From assembly GCF_024599655.1 (NCBI RefSeq), contig NZ_CP102247.1, positions 2,418,001-2,482,000 on the forward strand: a stretch of DNA of 64,000 nucleotides, read 5' to 3'. The notes beneath the pieces were generated by a model. It did no database searches. It saw only the letters and a list, made by a program, of their open reading frames with translations, and was not told where the DNA came from. This stretch comes from Enterobacter asburiae. GTDB lineage: Bacteria > Pseudomonadota > Gammaproteobacteria > Enterobacterales > Enterobacteriaceae. The translations under genes and the position numbers were made by a program. The first letter of the stretch is position 1, and the number at the start of each line of letters is the position of its first letter. Below, in pieces: positions 52,085 to 60,445 of the stretch.

Positions 52085-52113
52085 CTGCCGTGACTAACTA
52101 CTTGCCAGGGCAA
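52067..52113 (+). promoter_or_regulatory. MarR operator sites I and II
   Basis: Site I TTGCCTGAGCAA (52067-52078) lies inside the promoter. Site II TTGCCAGGGCAA (52102-52113) overlaps the marR translation start region. Both keep the TTGCC-x-x-GCAA palindrome. Confidence 0.92.
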
Positions 52114-52118
52114 CCATT

Positions 52119-52553
52119 GTGAAAAGCACCAGTGATATCTTTAACGACGTTGTTCCGCTGGGTCGTCTTATTCATATGGTAAATCAGAAAAAAGATCGCC
52201 TGCTCAATGACTATCTGTCACCGCTGGATATCACCGCAACACAGTTCAAAGTGCTGTGTTCCATTCGCTGCGAAGTGTGTATTACACCGGTTGAGCTTAA
52301 AAAGGTGCTCTCTGTCGATCTGGGCGCGTTAACCCGCATGCTCGATCGTCTCGTCTGCAAAGGATGGATAGAACGAAGCCCTAACCCGAATGACAAACGC
52401 GGCGTACTGGTGAAGCTGACCAGCGATGGCGCGGCCATGTGCGAGCAATGTCATCAATTAGTAGGACAAACACTGCATCAGGAACTAACAAAAAACTTAA
52501 CGGCAGATGAAGTGGCAACCCTTGAGCTTTTGCTTAAGAAAATACTGCCGTAA
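52119..52553 (+). CDS. marR: Multiple antibiotic resistance repressor MarR
   Basis: 144 residues from a GTG six bases past operator site II. Winged helix with PVELKKVLSVDLGALTRMLD and wing NPNDKRGVLVKLT. All six E. coli cysteines are kept (47, 51, 54, 80, 108, 111), including Cys80 used in copper-driven disulfide inactivation. No truncation or frameshift, so this is a repression-competent allele as far as can be seen. Confidence 0.97.
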   Translation: MKSTSDIFNDVVPLGRLIHMVNQKKDRLLNDYLSPLDITATQFKVLCSIRCEVCITPVELKKVLSVDLGALTRMLDRLVCKGWIERSPNPNDKRGVLVKLTSDGAAMCEQCHQLVGQTLHQELTKNLTADEVATLELLLKKILP

Positions 52554-52573
52554 ACAGAAAAAGAGGTATGACG

Positions 52574-52954
52574 ATGTCCAGACGCAATACTGACGCTATC
52601 ACCATTCATAGCATTTTGGACTGGATCGAAGATAACCTGGAATCGCCGCTCTCCCTTGAAAAAGTGTCAGAGCGTTCAGGTTACTCCAAATGGCACCTGC
52701 AACGGATGTTCAAAAAAGAGACCGGTCATTCATTAGGTCAATATATTCGCAGCCGCAAGCTGACGGAAATTGCCCAGAAACTGAAAGAAAGCAATGAACC
52801 GATCCTTTATCTGGCGGAGCGTTACGGATTTGAATCGCAACAAACCCTGACGCGTACGTTCAAGAACTATTTTGACGTGCCGCCTCATAAGTACCGAATC
52901 ACCAGCGTGCCGGGCGAATCCCGATACCTGTATCCGTTAAAACACTGTAGTTAA
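52574..52954 (+). CDS. marA: Transcriptional activator MarA
   Basis: 126 residues from the second ATG (52574), as for E. coli MarA; the ATG at 52568 is the alternative. Two AraC-type HTHs: SLEKVSERSGYSKWHLQRMF and ILYLAERYGFESQQTLTRTF. Differs from E. coli mainly in the last 15 residues. Activates efflux and porin-control genes through marboxes. Confidence 0.97.
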   Translation: MSRRNTDAITIHSILDWIEDNLESPLSLEKVSERSGYSKWHLQRMFKKETGHSLGQYIRSRKLTEIAQKLKESNEPILYLAERYGFESQQTLTRTFKNYFDVPPHKYRITSVPGESRYLYPLKHCS

Positions 52955-52987
52955 CCATCGCCTGTAACAGACGTAACCGAGGAAATC

Positions 52988-53206
52988 ATGAAAGTTACCG
53001 CCTCCGCCGCCCTCGCCTTGCTGGTGCTGTTCTCCAGCCAGACCTTCGCGGAGCAAACCCCTCGTGCAACGCAGCAAAATAATCCTGATACGATGATTTT
53101 GCCGTCAGCACATGACCAGTCGCCTTATGATTTCAACCATATGGGTGCTGGTAGCGACAAATCCGACGAATTAGGCGTGCCTTATTATAATCAGCACGGC
53201 CTCTGA
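52988..53206 (+). CDS. marB: MarB, small periplasmic protein
   Basis: 72 residues, signal peptide to about residue 21 (SSQTFA), then a conserved short mature part (NNPDTMILPSAHDQSPYDFN). In E. coli MarB lowers mar operon expression indirectly. Last gene of marRAB, 33 bases after marA. Confidence 0.93.
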   Translation: MKVTASAALALLVLFSSQTFAEQTPRATQQNNPDTMILPSAHDQSPYDFNHMGAGSDKSDELGVPYYNQHGL

Positions 53207-53215
53207 TTCGTTTTT

Positions 53216-53240
53216 GCCCCGCAGACGCGGGGCTTTTTTT
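53216..53240 (+). terminator. Rho-independent terminator after marB
   Basis: Stem GCCCCGC/GCGGGGC, loop AGAC, then seven T. It lies ten bases past the marB stop and abuts the convergent eamA stop. Confidence 0.93.
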
Positions 53241-54141
53241 ATGCCTTTCTTACCCGCGTCGCCCAACGCACGCGCAGGCCAAAGACGTTAATGTAGAGCC
53301 CGGCCATGATCAGCACGGCACCCAACAGCTGCAGCGCGCTCAGCGTTTCATCCAGCAATATCGCCGCACTGGCAAGTCCTACCACCGGCACCAGCAGGGA
53401 TAACGGCGCGACGCGCCAGGTTTCATAGCGCCCCAGCAGCGATCCCCAGATCCCGTAGCCCACAATGGTGGCGACAAAGGCCAGATAGACAAGAGAAAGG
53501 ATGGTGGTCAGGTCGATCTCGACCAGGCTGTTGAGCATGACGGCCGGACCATCCAGAATCAACGCCGCGACCATAAACGGTATAACAGGGATCAGCGCGC
53601 TCCAGACCACCAGGGACATCACCTGCGGGCGCGCCTCGTGCTGCATAATCAGCTTGTTAAAGATATTCCCGCAGGCCCAGCTCAGCCCCGCTGCCAGCGT
53701 CAGCATAAAGCCGAGCAGCGCCACATGCTGGCCATTCAGGCTGGCCTCTATCAGCACCAGTACGCCAAACACCGCCAGCGTGATCCCCGCCAGCTGTTTG
53801 CCCTGCAGGCGTTCGCCAAACACAAACGCGCCGAGAATAATGGTAAAGAACGCCTGTGCCTGTAAGACCAGCGAGGCCAGACCGGCTGGCATACCGAACT
53901 TGATGGCGCAGAAGAGAAACGCGAACTGGCCGAAGCTAATGGTCAGACCGTAGCCCAGCAGCAGCTTTAACGGGATCTTCGGACGAGCGACAAAGAAGAT
54001 GGCCGGGAACGCAACCAGCAGAAAACGCAAACCGGCCAGCATCAGCGGCGGCATATTGTGTAACCCCAGCTTGATGACCACAAAATTGAGCCCCCATACT
54101 ACGACCACCAGCAACGCCAGCAGCCCGTCTTTACGCGTCAT
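53239..54141 (-). CDS. eamA: Cysteine/O-acetylserine exporter EamA
   Basis: 300 residues, ten membrane helices in two EamA (DMT) repeats. It matches E. coli EamA: LLALLVVVVWGLNFVVIKLG at the start and SWACGNIFNKLIMQHE in the middle. Exports cysteine pathway metabolites. Same place after marB as in E. coli. Confidence 0.95.
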   Translation of the reverse strand: MTRKDGLLALLVVVVWGLNFVVIKLGLHNMPPLMLAGLRFLLVAFPAIFFVARPKIPLKLLLGYGLTISFGQFAFLFCAIKFGMPAGLASLVLQAQAFFTIILGAFVFGERLQGKQLAGITLAVFGVLVLIEASLNGQHVALLGFMLTLAAGLSWACGNIFNKLIMQHEARPQVMSLVVWSALIPVIPFMVAALILDGPAVMLNSLVEIDLTTILSLVYLAFVATIVGYGIWGSLLGRYETWRVAPLSLLVPVVGLASAAILLDETLSALQLLGAVLIMAGLYINVFGLRVRWATRVRKA

Positions 54142-54334
54142 ACCCTGCCCCTGAATTATTAATTATTTGTTAACACTTCAAGGTAACAGAAAAAAGCGGG
54201 CGGCGAGAAGATCATTAATTCTGGCAGTCAGGCGAAGCACTTAGGGATAAATTAGGCGCTATACAAGCCCCTTATGTCGTGATAATCCTTTTAGGACACA
54301 ACATAAAAAGCATAAGCATTTGTCGGGCAGGAAT

Positions 54335-55528
54335 ATGAAACCATCTCTCAGGCGCTCAACCGCAGCGCTGCTGGCATCGTCATTGTTATTAACCATTGGT
54401 CGAGGGGCAACGCTGCCGTTTATGACCATTTATCTCACGCGCGTCTACAGCATGAGCGTCGAGAATATTGGTTATGCCCTGACGATTGCGCTGACTATCG
54501 GCGTGGTGTTCAGCCTGGGATTTGGCATTCTTGCCGATAAGTTTGATAAAAAACGCTACATGCTGATCGCGATCGTGGCCTTTATCGCCGGGTTTGTCGC
54601 GATCCCGCTGGTTGATAACGTCACGCTGGTGGTGCTGTTCTTTGCGCTGATCAACTGCGCCTATTCCGTCTTTTCGACGGTGCTGAAGGCCTGGTTCTCC
54701 GACGTGCTCACCACGAGCCAGAAAGCGCGCGTCTTCTCGCTGAACTACAGCTTCCTGAACATTGGCTGGACGATCGGACCGCCGATTGGCACCCTTCTGG
54801 TAATGTACAGCCTGCAGCTGCCGTTCTGGCTGGCGGCCTTCTGCGCCGCGCTGCCGCTTGGATTTATCCATTTCTTTGTGCAGAAAAGCGTTGCGCTGGA
54901 TACCGCCGAGGAGAAGATGCCCTGGCAGCCGTCGGTATTGCTGAAAGACCGCGCGCTGTTCTGGTACACGCTGTCCGGCCTGCTCGCGTCGTACGTCGGC
55001 GGATCGTTTGCGACCTGCATTTCACAATATGTTCTGGCCGCGCATGCAGACAGTGATTTCGCCGAAAAGGTGGTCGCCGTGGTATTGCCCGTCAACGCCG
55101 CCGTCGTGGTAACGCTGCAATATGCGCTGGGTCGTAAGATCTCTGCCAGCAATATTCGCCCCCTGATGACCCTCGCCACCCTGTTTTTTATCGTGGGGCT
55201 GGGGGGCTTTATGCTCTCCGGGGAAAACCTGGTTTACTGGGGCATCGCTGCCGCGATTTTTACCCTGGGTGAGATTATCTATGCGCCGGGCGAATACATG
55301 CTGATCGACAACATTGCCCCGCCGGGGATGAAGGCAAGCTATTTCTCCGCGCAGGCGCTGGGCTGGCTGGGCGCGGCGGCAAACCCGATGATCACCGGCA
55401 TTATCCTGACCAACCTGCCGCACTGGTCGCTGTTTGTCATCATGATGGTCGCCATCGTCATTGCGTGGCTGATGATTTTGCGTGGCATGAGCGTGAAGGC
55501 GTGGTGCGAGTCGCCCAAAGCGGCGTAG
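54335..55528 (+). CDS. ydeE: MFS transporter YdeE (dipeptide/arabinose-type efflux)
   Basis: 397 residues from ATG 54335; an in-frame TTG at 54320 is less likely because the ATG product aligns with E. coli YdeE from LRRSTAALLASSLLLTIGRG. Twelve membrane helices, motif A-like GILADKFDKKRYML. Divergent from eamA with 193 AT-rich bases between starts. Reported exporter of peptides in E. coli. Confidence 0.93.
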   Translation: MKPSLRRSTAALLASSLLLTIGRGATLPFMTIYLTRVYSMSVENIGYALTIALTIGVVFSLGFGILADKFDKKRYMLIAIVAFIAGFVAIPLVDNVTLVVLFFALINCAYSVFSTVLKAWFSDVLTTSQKARVFSLNYSFLNIGWTIGPPIGTLLVMYSLQLPFWLAAFCAALPLGFIHFFVQKSVALDTAEEKMPWQPSVLLKDRALFWYTLSGLLASYVGGSFATCISQYVLAAHADSDFAEKVVAVVLPVNAAVVVTLQYALGRKISASNIRPLMTLATLFFIVGLGGFMLSGENLVYWGIAAAIFTLGEIIYAPGEYMLIDNIAPPGMKASYFSAQALGWLGAAANPMITGIILTNLPHWSLFVIMMVAIVIAWLMILRGMSVKAWCESPKAA

Positions 55529-55533
55529 CAAAT

Positions 55534-55566
55534 GTAGGCCGGGTAAGGCGCAGCCGCCACCCGGCA
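55534..55566. repeat. Single REP unit between ydeE and zinT
   Basis: GTAGGCCGGGTAAGGCGCAG with GCCACCCGGC, same unit type as at 51113 and 3291. Lies between the convergent ydeE and zinT stops. Confidence 0.88.
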
Positions 55567-55574
55567 ATAAAGCA

Positions 55575-56219
55575 TCAGTGGTGCAACATCTCCTCCACCA
55601 CCTGCTTTTTGTACATCTCATTCGGATAATAGGTCGGCCAGTTATCCATCTCTTTCAGCAGCGCCTCGTGGGAGGTGTTGCCCATGAAAATATGGAAGTG
55701 GGAAGAGGCCTTCGGCGCGATGGTATGGTCGCTGAACTGCACGAACTTCGGTGCCTTGCTGCTGGCGTCCTTACACTCAAACAGGTAGCGAACGCCTTTT
55801 TTGCCCGATGCGTAGGTCAATATTTTGTAGCCGCTGTAATCATAATGACAGCGGCTGACCGCTTTGCCCTTATGAAATTCCATCACGTTATTTTCGATGC
55901 CGATGGCATCCACGTCCGTCGCATAACCTGTCCGGTAATACGCTTTAACCTCGTCAAAGGTTTTGCTTTTGTCTTTCTGCGCTTTCTGCTTAAAGACCGG
56001 ATCCAGCGAGCCGTCCAGCAGGAACGGATAGACCGACTGCCAGGTCCCGTCCCAGTCAGACAGCGATCTGTCCTTCACGTCCTTATCCTCAAACACGCCG
56101 CTCGCCGCTTTTTGTTCCGCTTCGGTCATCTGGTGGCCGTGCGAGTGTGCAAACAGCTGGCCGCTGACCAGCAGCGCCCCCAGAGTCATGGCAAATTTTC
56201 CAATATGTGCAGTCAACAT
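55575..56219 (-). CDS. zinT: Periplasmic zinc/cadmium-binding protein ZinT
   Basis: 214 residues. Signal peptide to about residue 24 (SGQLFA), then HSHGHQ, the flexible His-rich Zn loop, and the calycin-like ZinT domain (LSDWDGTWQSVYPFLLDGSL; SSHFHIFMGN with the metal His). It binds Zn(II) and passes it to ZnuA. Own Zur-type operator upstream. In E. coli zinT lies elsewhere; here it is directly downstream of the urt operon on the same strand. Confidence 0.95.
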   Translation of the reverse strand: MLTAHIGKFAMTLGALLVSGQLFAHSHGHQMTEAEQKAASGVFEDKDVKDRSLSDWDGTWQSVYPFLLDGSLDPVFKQKAQKDKSKTFDEVKAYYRTGYATDVDAIGIENNVMEFHKGKAVSRCHYDYSGYKILTYASGKKGVRYLFECKDASSKAPKFVQFSDHTIAPKASSHFHIFMGNTSHEALLKEMDNWPTYYPNEMYKKQVVEEMLHH

Positions 56220-56249
56220 AACATCCTCATTCCGCTTGATAAGAATGCG

Positions 56250-56270
56250 GATGTTATATTATAACATTTT
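56250..56270 (-). promoter_or_regulatory. Zur operator of zinT
   Basis: The palindrome GATGTTATATTATAACATTT fits the Zur consensus (GAAATGTTATANTATAACATTTC). On the minus strand it contains TATAAT, a perfect -10 hexamer, so Zur would cover the promoter. It starts 31 bases before the zinT ATG and overlaps the urtE stop codon by two bases. Confidence 0.9.
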
Positions 56271-56967
56271 AGATCGCAACCAGCCCGCGAACGCCCTCCT
56301 GCTCCATGTTCTCACCCCGTCCGCGCTGAATAATCGTGCCGCGCGACATTAGCAGGTAGCTGTCGGCCAGCTCGGCGGCAAAGTCGTAAAATTGCTCAAC
56401 CAGTAGGATCGCCATATCCCCCCGGTCCGCCAGGGTGCGGATCACCTGGCCAATCTCTTTAATCACCGACGGCTGTATGCCTTCGGTTGGCTCATCCAGA
56501 ATCAGCAGCTGCGGACGGCTCGCAAGGGCGCGACCAATCGCCAGCTGCTGCTGCTGTCCACCGGAGAGGTCGCCCCCGCGGCGGTGCTTCATCTCTTTAA
56601 GCACCGGAAACAGCTGCCAGATCTCTTCCGGCACCTGCTTCGCCTCGCGGGAGGAAAATCGCGACATCCCCAGCAGAAGGTTCTCCTCCACGGTCAGGCG
56701 CGGGAAAATCTCACGGCCCTGCGGAACGCACGCCACGCCAGACTGCACCCGCTGGTGCGGCCTGCTGTGGGTGATCGTTTTACCCTGCCAGACAATCTCC
56801 CCGGTCTTCGCCGGGATCAGCCCCATCAGACATTTCAGCAGCGTGGTTTTCCCGACACCGTTGCGCCCCAGCAGACAGGTGACCTCTCCGGTGACGGCCT
56901 CAAAGCTCACGCCGCGCAGGATATGGCTTCCGCCGTAGTACTGATTCAGTTCGTTGACCTGTAGCAT
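56269..56967 (-). CDS. urtE: Urea ABC transporter ATP-binding protein UrtE
   Basis: 232 residues from ATG 56967 (AGGAGG upstream). LivF-like ATPase: Walker A GRNGVGKTT, signature LSGGQQQQLAIGRAL, Walker B LLILDEPTEGIQPS, typical of UrtE. Second ATPase of the UrtABCDE importer. Confidence 0.93.
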   Translation of the reverse strand: MLQVNELNQYYGGSHILRGVSFEAVTGEVTCLLGRNGVGKTTLLKCLMGLIPAKTGEIVWQGKTITHSRPHQRVQSGVACVPQGREIFPRLTVEENLLLGMSRFSSREAKQVPEEIWQLFPVLKEMKHRRGGDLSGGQQQQLAIGRALASRPQLLILDEPTEGIQPSVIKEIGQVIRTLADRGDMAILLVEQFYDFAAELADSYLLMSRGTIIQRGRGENMEQEGVRGLVAI

Positions 56968-56976
56968 CACCCCTCC

Positions 56977-57774
56977 TTAACGTCCCAGATAGACCTCAAT
57001 CACCTGCTCGTTAGCCTGCACCTCGCGAAGCGAACCTTCCGCCAGCACGCGGCCCTGGTGCAGCACCGTGACGTGGTCGGCGATAGTCTCAACAAAGCCC
57101 ATATCGTGCTCTACAACCATCAGGGAGTGCTTACCCGCCAGCGTTTTGAACAGCTCGGCGGTGTATTCCGTTTCCGCGTCGGTCATCCCGGCGGCCGGTT
57201 CATCCAGCAGCAGCAGGTGCGGGTCCTGTACCAGAAGCATACCGATTTCCAGAAACTGTTTTTGCCCGTGCGAAAGCAGCCCCGCGCGGCGGTCGCGCTC
57301 GCCGCTAAGGCGCAGCAAAACCAGCATCTCATCAATGCGGTCGCGCTGTTCACCGTTGAGCGTTGCCCGCAGGCTCGCCCAGACGGATTTATCGGTTTTC
57401 ATGGCGATCTCCAGGTTTTCCCACACCGCCAGCGCTTCAAAAACGGTGGGTTTCTGGAATTTACACCCGATCCCCTGGCGGGCAATGGCCGCAGGCTCCA
57501 GCGCGGTCAGGTCGATGGACTGATCGTAAATCGCTCTGCCGCTCTTTGGCCGCGTTTTGCCAGTGATAACGTCCATTAGCGTGGTTTTACCGGCTCCGTT
57601 AGGGCCAATCACGCAGCGCAGCTCGCCCACGCCGATATTCAGCGAGAGATCGGTCAGGGCCTGAAACCCATCAAAATTGACGTTAATGGCCTCAAGCTGA
57701 AGCACCGGGTCGGTCTGTTCACGGTAACGATCGCCGGGCAACTGGCGGGTAAATAACCCTTCGGCTGGCTGCAT
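56977..57774 (-). CDS. urtD: Urea ABC transporter ATP-binding protein UrtD
   Basis: 265 residues. LivG-like ATPase: Walker A GPNGAGKTT, signature region LSHGQKQFLEIGMLL, Walker B LLLLDEPAAGM, with the UrtD-type GAKTRPKSG-like insert (GKTRPKSGRAIYD). Overlaps urtC by one base. Confidence 0.93.
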   Translation of the reverse strand: MQPAEGLFTRQLPGDRYREQTDPVLQLEAINVNFDGFQALTDLSLNIGVGELRCVIGPNGAGKTTLMDVITGKTRPKSGRAIYDQSIDLTALEPAAIARQGIGCKFQKPTVFEALAVWENLEIAMKTDKSVWASLRATLNGEQRDRIDEMLVLLRLSGERDRRAGLLSHGQKQFLEIGMLLVQDPHLLLLDEPAAGMTDAETEYTAELFKTLAGKHSLMVVEHDMGFVETIADHVTVLHQGRVLAEGSLREVQANEQVIEVYLGR

Positions 57775-58847
57775 TATTTATCTCCCTTTCGAAACAGACC
57801 ATAGACGCCGCGCGGTAAAAAAAGCGTGACGGCGATAAAAATCAGCCCCAGAAACAGCTGCCAGTATTCCGGCATCGCGACGGTGAAGAAGCTCTTTGCA
57901 CCGTTCACCAGCGCCGCGCCAATCACCGGACCGACCAGCGTGCCGCGCCCGCCCAGCGCAACCCAGATCGCGGCTTCAATCGAGTTCGTTGGTGACATTT
58001 CACCGGGGTTGATAATGCCCACCTGCGGGACGTAAAGCGCCCCCGCCAGGCCGCACAGCACGGCAGAGAGCGTCCATACCAGCAGCTTGAAGCCGCGCGG
58101 ATCGTAGCCGCAAAACGTCAGGCGGTTTTCGGCGTCGCGAACGGCGGTCAGGATGCGGCCAAACTTGCTCTTCGCCAGCGCAAATCCGGTGCCTAACGCC
58201 AGGATCAGCAACAGCACGGTTGCCAGAAACAGCGCGATACGGGTGGTCGTTTCGGTCACCGAAAAACCGAGCAGCGTGGTGAAGCCGGTAAAACCGTTAT
58301 TACCGCCAAAACCGGTTTCGTTGCGAAAGAACAGCAGCATCCCGGCATAGGTCAGCGCCTGGGTCATAATCGAGAAATAGACCCCTTTGATCCTGGAGCG
58401 GAAGGCAAACCAGCCAAACACCAGAGCCAGCAGGCCCGGCACCATCACAATCAGCACCAGCGCCCAGGCAAAATGCTGGGTTCCCCACCAGAACCACGGC
58501 AGTTCGCTCCAGGAAAGAAACGACATAAACGCGGGCAGACCGTCACCCGAGGCCTGGCGCATCAGGTACATCCCCATCGCATAGCCGCCCAGGGCGAAGA
58601 AGATGCCGTGCCCGAGAGAGAGCATCCCGGCATAGCCCCACACCAGATCCAGCGCCACCGCCACGATGGCATAGCAGAGGATCTTGCCAGTCAGCGTCAG
58701 CATCCAGGTCGACAGCGCCAGCGGATGCGTCGCAGGCAGTAAGGCGAAAAACGGTAATATCAGCAGACACACCACCAGCAGGCTGCCTGCCAGTTGCGTT
58801 GTGCGCGGCGCTTTGCGCGCCAGCGTTAAGGTCAGCGGCTGGCTCAT
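57774..58847 (-). CDS. urtC: Urea ABC transporter permease UrtC
   Basis: 357 residues, about ten membrane helices, LivM family. DLVWGYAGMLSLGHGIFFAL near the start and GALYVPQVGIINPGEMSPTN are typical UrtC blocks. Shares one base with both neighbours (urtB stop, urtD start), so translation is tightly coupled. Confidence 0.93.
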   Translation of the reverse strand: MSQPLTLTLARKAPRTTQLAGSLLVVCLLILPFFALLPATHPLALSTWMLTLTGKILCYAIVAVALDLVWGYAGMLSLGHGIFFALGGYAMGMYLMRQASGDGLPAFMSFLSWSELPWFWWGTQHFAWALVLIVMVPGLLALVFGWFAFRSRIKGVYFSIMTQALTYAGMLLFFRNETGFGGNNGFTGFTTLLGFSVTETTTRIALFLATVLLLILALGTGFALAKSKFGRILTAVRDAENRLTFCGYDPRGFKLLVWTLSAVLCGLAGALYVPQVGIINPGEMSPTNSIEAAIWVALGGRGTLVGPVIGAALVNGAKSFFTVAMPEYWQLFLGLIFIAVTLFLPRGVYGLFRKGDK

Positions 58848-60421
58848 CAGTCAATCACCCTCCCTTTCAGCGCAAACAGCCCCTGAGGGCGTTTCTGAAT
58901 AAACAGCACGATCGCCACCAGAATCACGATCTTGCCCAGCACCGCTCCCATCTGCGGTTCAAGAATTTTATTGAAGATGCCCAGACCAAAAGCCGCGGCT
59001 ACGCTGCCTGCCAGCTGTCCTACGCCACCAAGAACGACCACGAGGAAAGAGTCGATGATATAGCCCTGGCCCAGCTCCGGCCCGACGTTACCGAGCTGCG
59101 ATAATGCCACGCCGCCTAACCCGGCAATCCCTGAGCCAAGCCCAAACGCCAACATATCGACGCGACCTGTCGGTACCCCGCAGCAGGCGGCCATGCTGCG
59201 GTTCTGCGTCACCGCCCGCACGTTGAGCCCCAGACGGGTTTTATTCAGAATGAGCCAGGTAAAGAACAGCACCAGCAGCACGAAGCCCAGCACCACGATG
59301 CGGTTCCACGGCAGCGTCAGGTTGGCAAAAACCTGCACCCCGCCGGAGAGCCATGCCGGGTTGGCCACCTCCAGATTCTGGGCGCCAAACGTCATGCGCA
59401 CCAGCTGGATAATCATCAGGCTGATCCCCCACGTCGCCAGCAGCGTTTCCAGCGGACGACCGTACAAATGGCGGATCACGGTGCGCTCCAGCACCATCCC
59501 GATGCCCGCCGTCAGGCAGAACGCGACCGGCAGCGCGATAACGGGATAGAGCGCCAGCCACTGGGGCGCAATCCCTGCCATCGCCTGCTGCACCATCCAC
59601 GTGGCATACGCGCCCAGCATCAGCATCTCACCGTGCGCCATATTAATGACGCCCAGCAGGCCGTAGGTGATGGCAAGCCCCAGCGCCGCCAGCAGCAGCA
59701 CCGACCCCAGAGACAGCCCCATAAACGCCTGGCCCAGCAGGTCACCCCACATCAGACGATGCTGGATCTGGCTAAGGCTCTCCTGCGCGGCGTCGCGAAC
59801 CCCGGCATCCGGCTCTGTCTGTGCCTGGGTAAACGGGGTAAGTCTGGACTCCACGTCCGGATCGTCAGACTGCCCTAATAATTCGACAGCCTTGCGGCGC
59901 ACCTCTGCCTGCGGGCTGGCTAGCTGGAGATTCGCCACCGCCAGTAAAAGCGCATGACGAGCCACCGCGTCCGTTTCATCGTTTACCCGCTTTTTCAGAA
60001 AGGCGAGCATTCCGGGCTGGGCATCCCGCTGAAGCTGACGAGCCGCCGCCCGCCTTTCTGTGACACTGTCACTCACCAGCTGATGCGTAGCGATAGCCGT
60101 GGCGGCCAGAACCCGCAGCCGGTTGGTCAGTCGAACGGCTTTGGCTGGCCCTTCTGCCGCCTTAGCGTCACCGAGCGAGACCATTTGACCGTTGCGCTGC
60201 GCAAAGGCGTGCTTTTGACTGTCGGCATAGAGGTTTTCTTTTTGCAGTGCCTGCAGCAGCGGGAGCCTCGAGGCGTCCGGCGCGGCGGCCCACTGCGTCA
60301 ACAGCTCCGCCTGCTGGCTGCGGCTGGCGGCAACAAAACGATCGGCATCCGATGCCTGCGCCATCCCTGGCAGCAGTCCGGAAAGCCATACAAGAGCGAT
60401 GAACATGCGCATGGCGTTCAT
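58847..60421 (-). CDS. urtB: Urea ABC transporter permease UrtB
   Basis: 524 residues. Signal peptide, then a periplasmic helical domain of about 200 residues (HEAT-like, rich in Ala/Gln/Arg), then the LivH-type permease (GLAITYGLLGVINMAHGEML near 255-274; GLNVRAVTQNRSMAACCGV). The extra N-terminal domain is normal for UrtB and absent from LivH. Confidence 0.93.
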   Translation of the reverse strand: MNAMRMFIALVWLSGLLPGMAQASDADRFVAASRSQQAELLTQWAAAPDASRLPLLQALQKENLYADSQKHAFAQRNGQMVSLGDAKAAEGPAKAVRLTNRLRVLAATAIATHQLVSDSVTERRAAARQLQRDAQPGMLAFLKKRVNDETDAVARHALLLAVANLQLASPQAEVRRKAVELLGQSDDPDVESRLTPFTQAQTEPDAGVRDAAQESLSQIQHRLMWGDLLGQAFMGLSLGSVLLLAALGLAITYGLLGVINMAHGEMLMLGAYATWMVQQAMAGIAPQWLALYPVIALPVAFCLTAGIGMVLERTVIRHLYGRPLETLLATWGISLMIIQLVRMTFGAQNLEVANPAWLSGGVQVFANLTLPWNRIVVLGFVLLVLFFTWLILNKTRLGLNVRAVTQNRSMAACCGVPTGRVDMLAFGLGSGIAGLGGVALSQLGNVGPELGQGYIIDSFLVVVLGGVGQLAGSVAAAFGLGIFNKILEPQMGAVLGKIVILVAIVLFIQKRPQGLFALKGRVID

Positions 60422-60445
60422 GACGTTTCTCCCTGCGGTGATGGC

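Noticed and set aside
52119..52954. Possible mar-activating mutation in marR, marA or operator
   Set aside because: All six MarR cysteines, both operator palindromes, promoter spacing and both MarA HTHs are intact.
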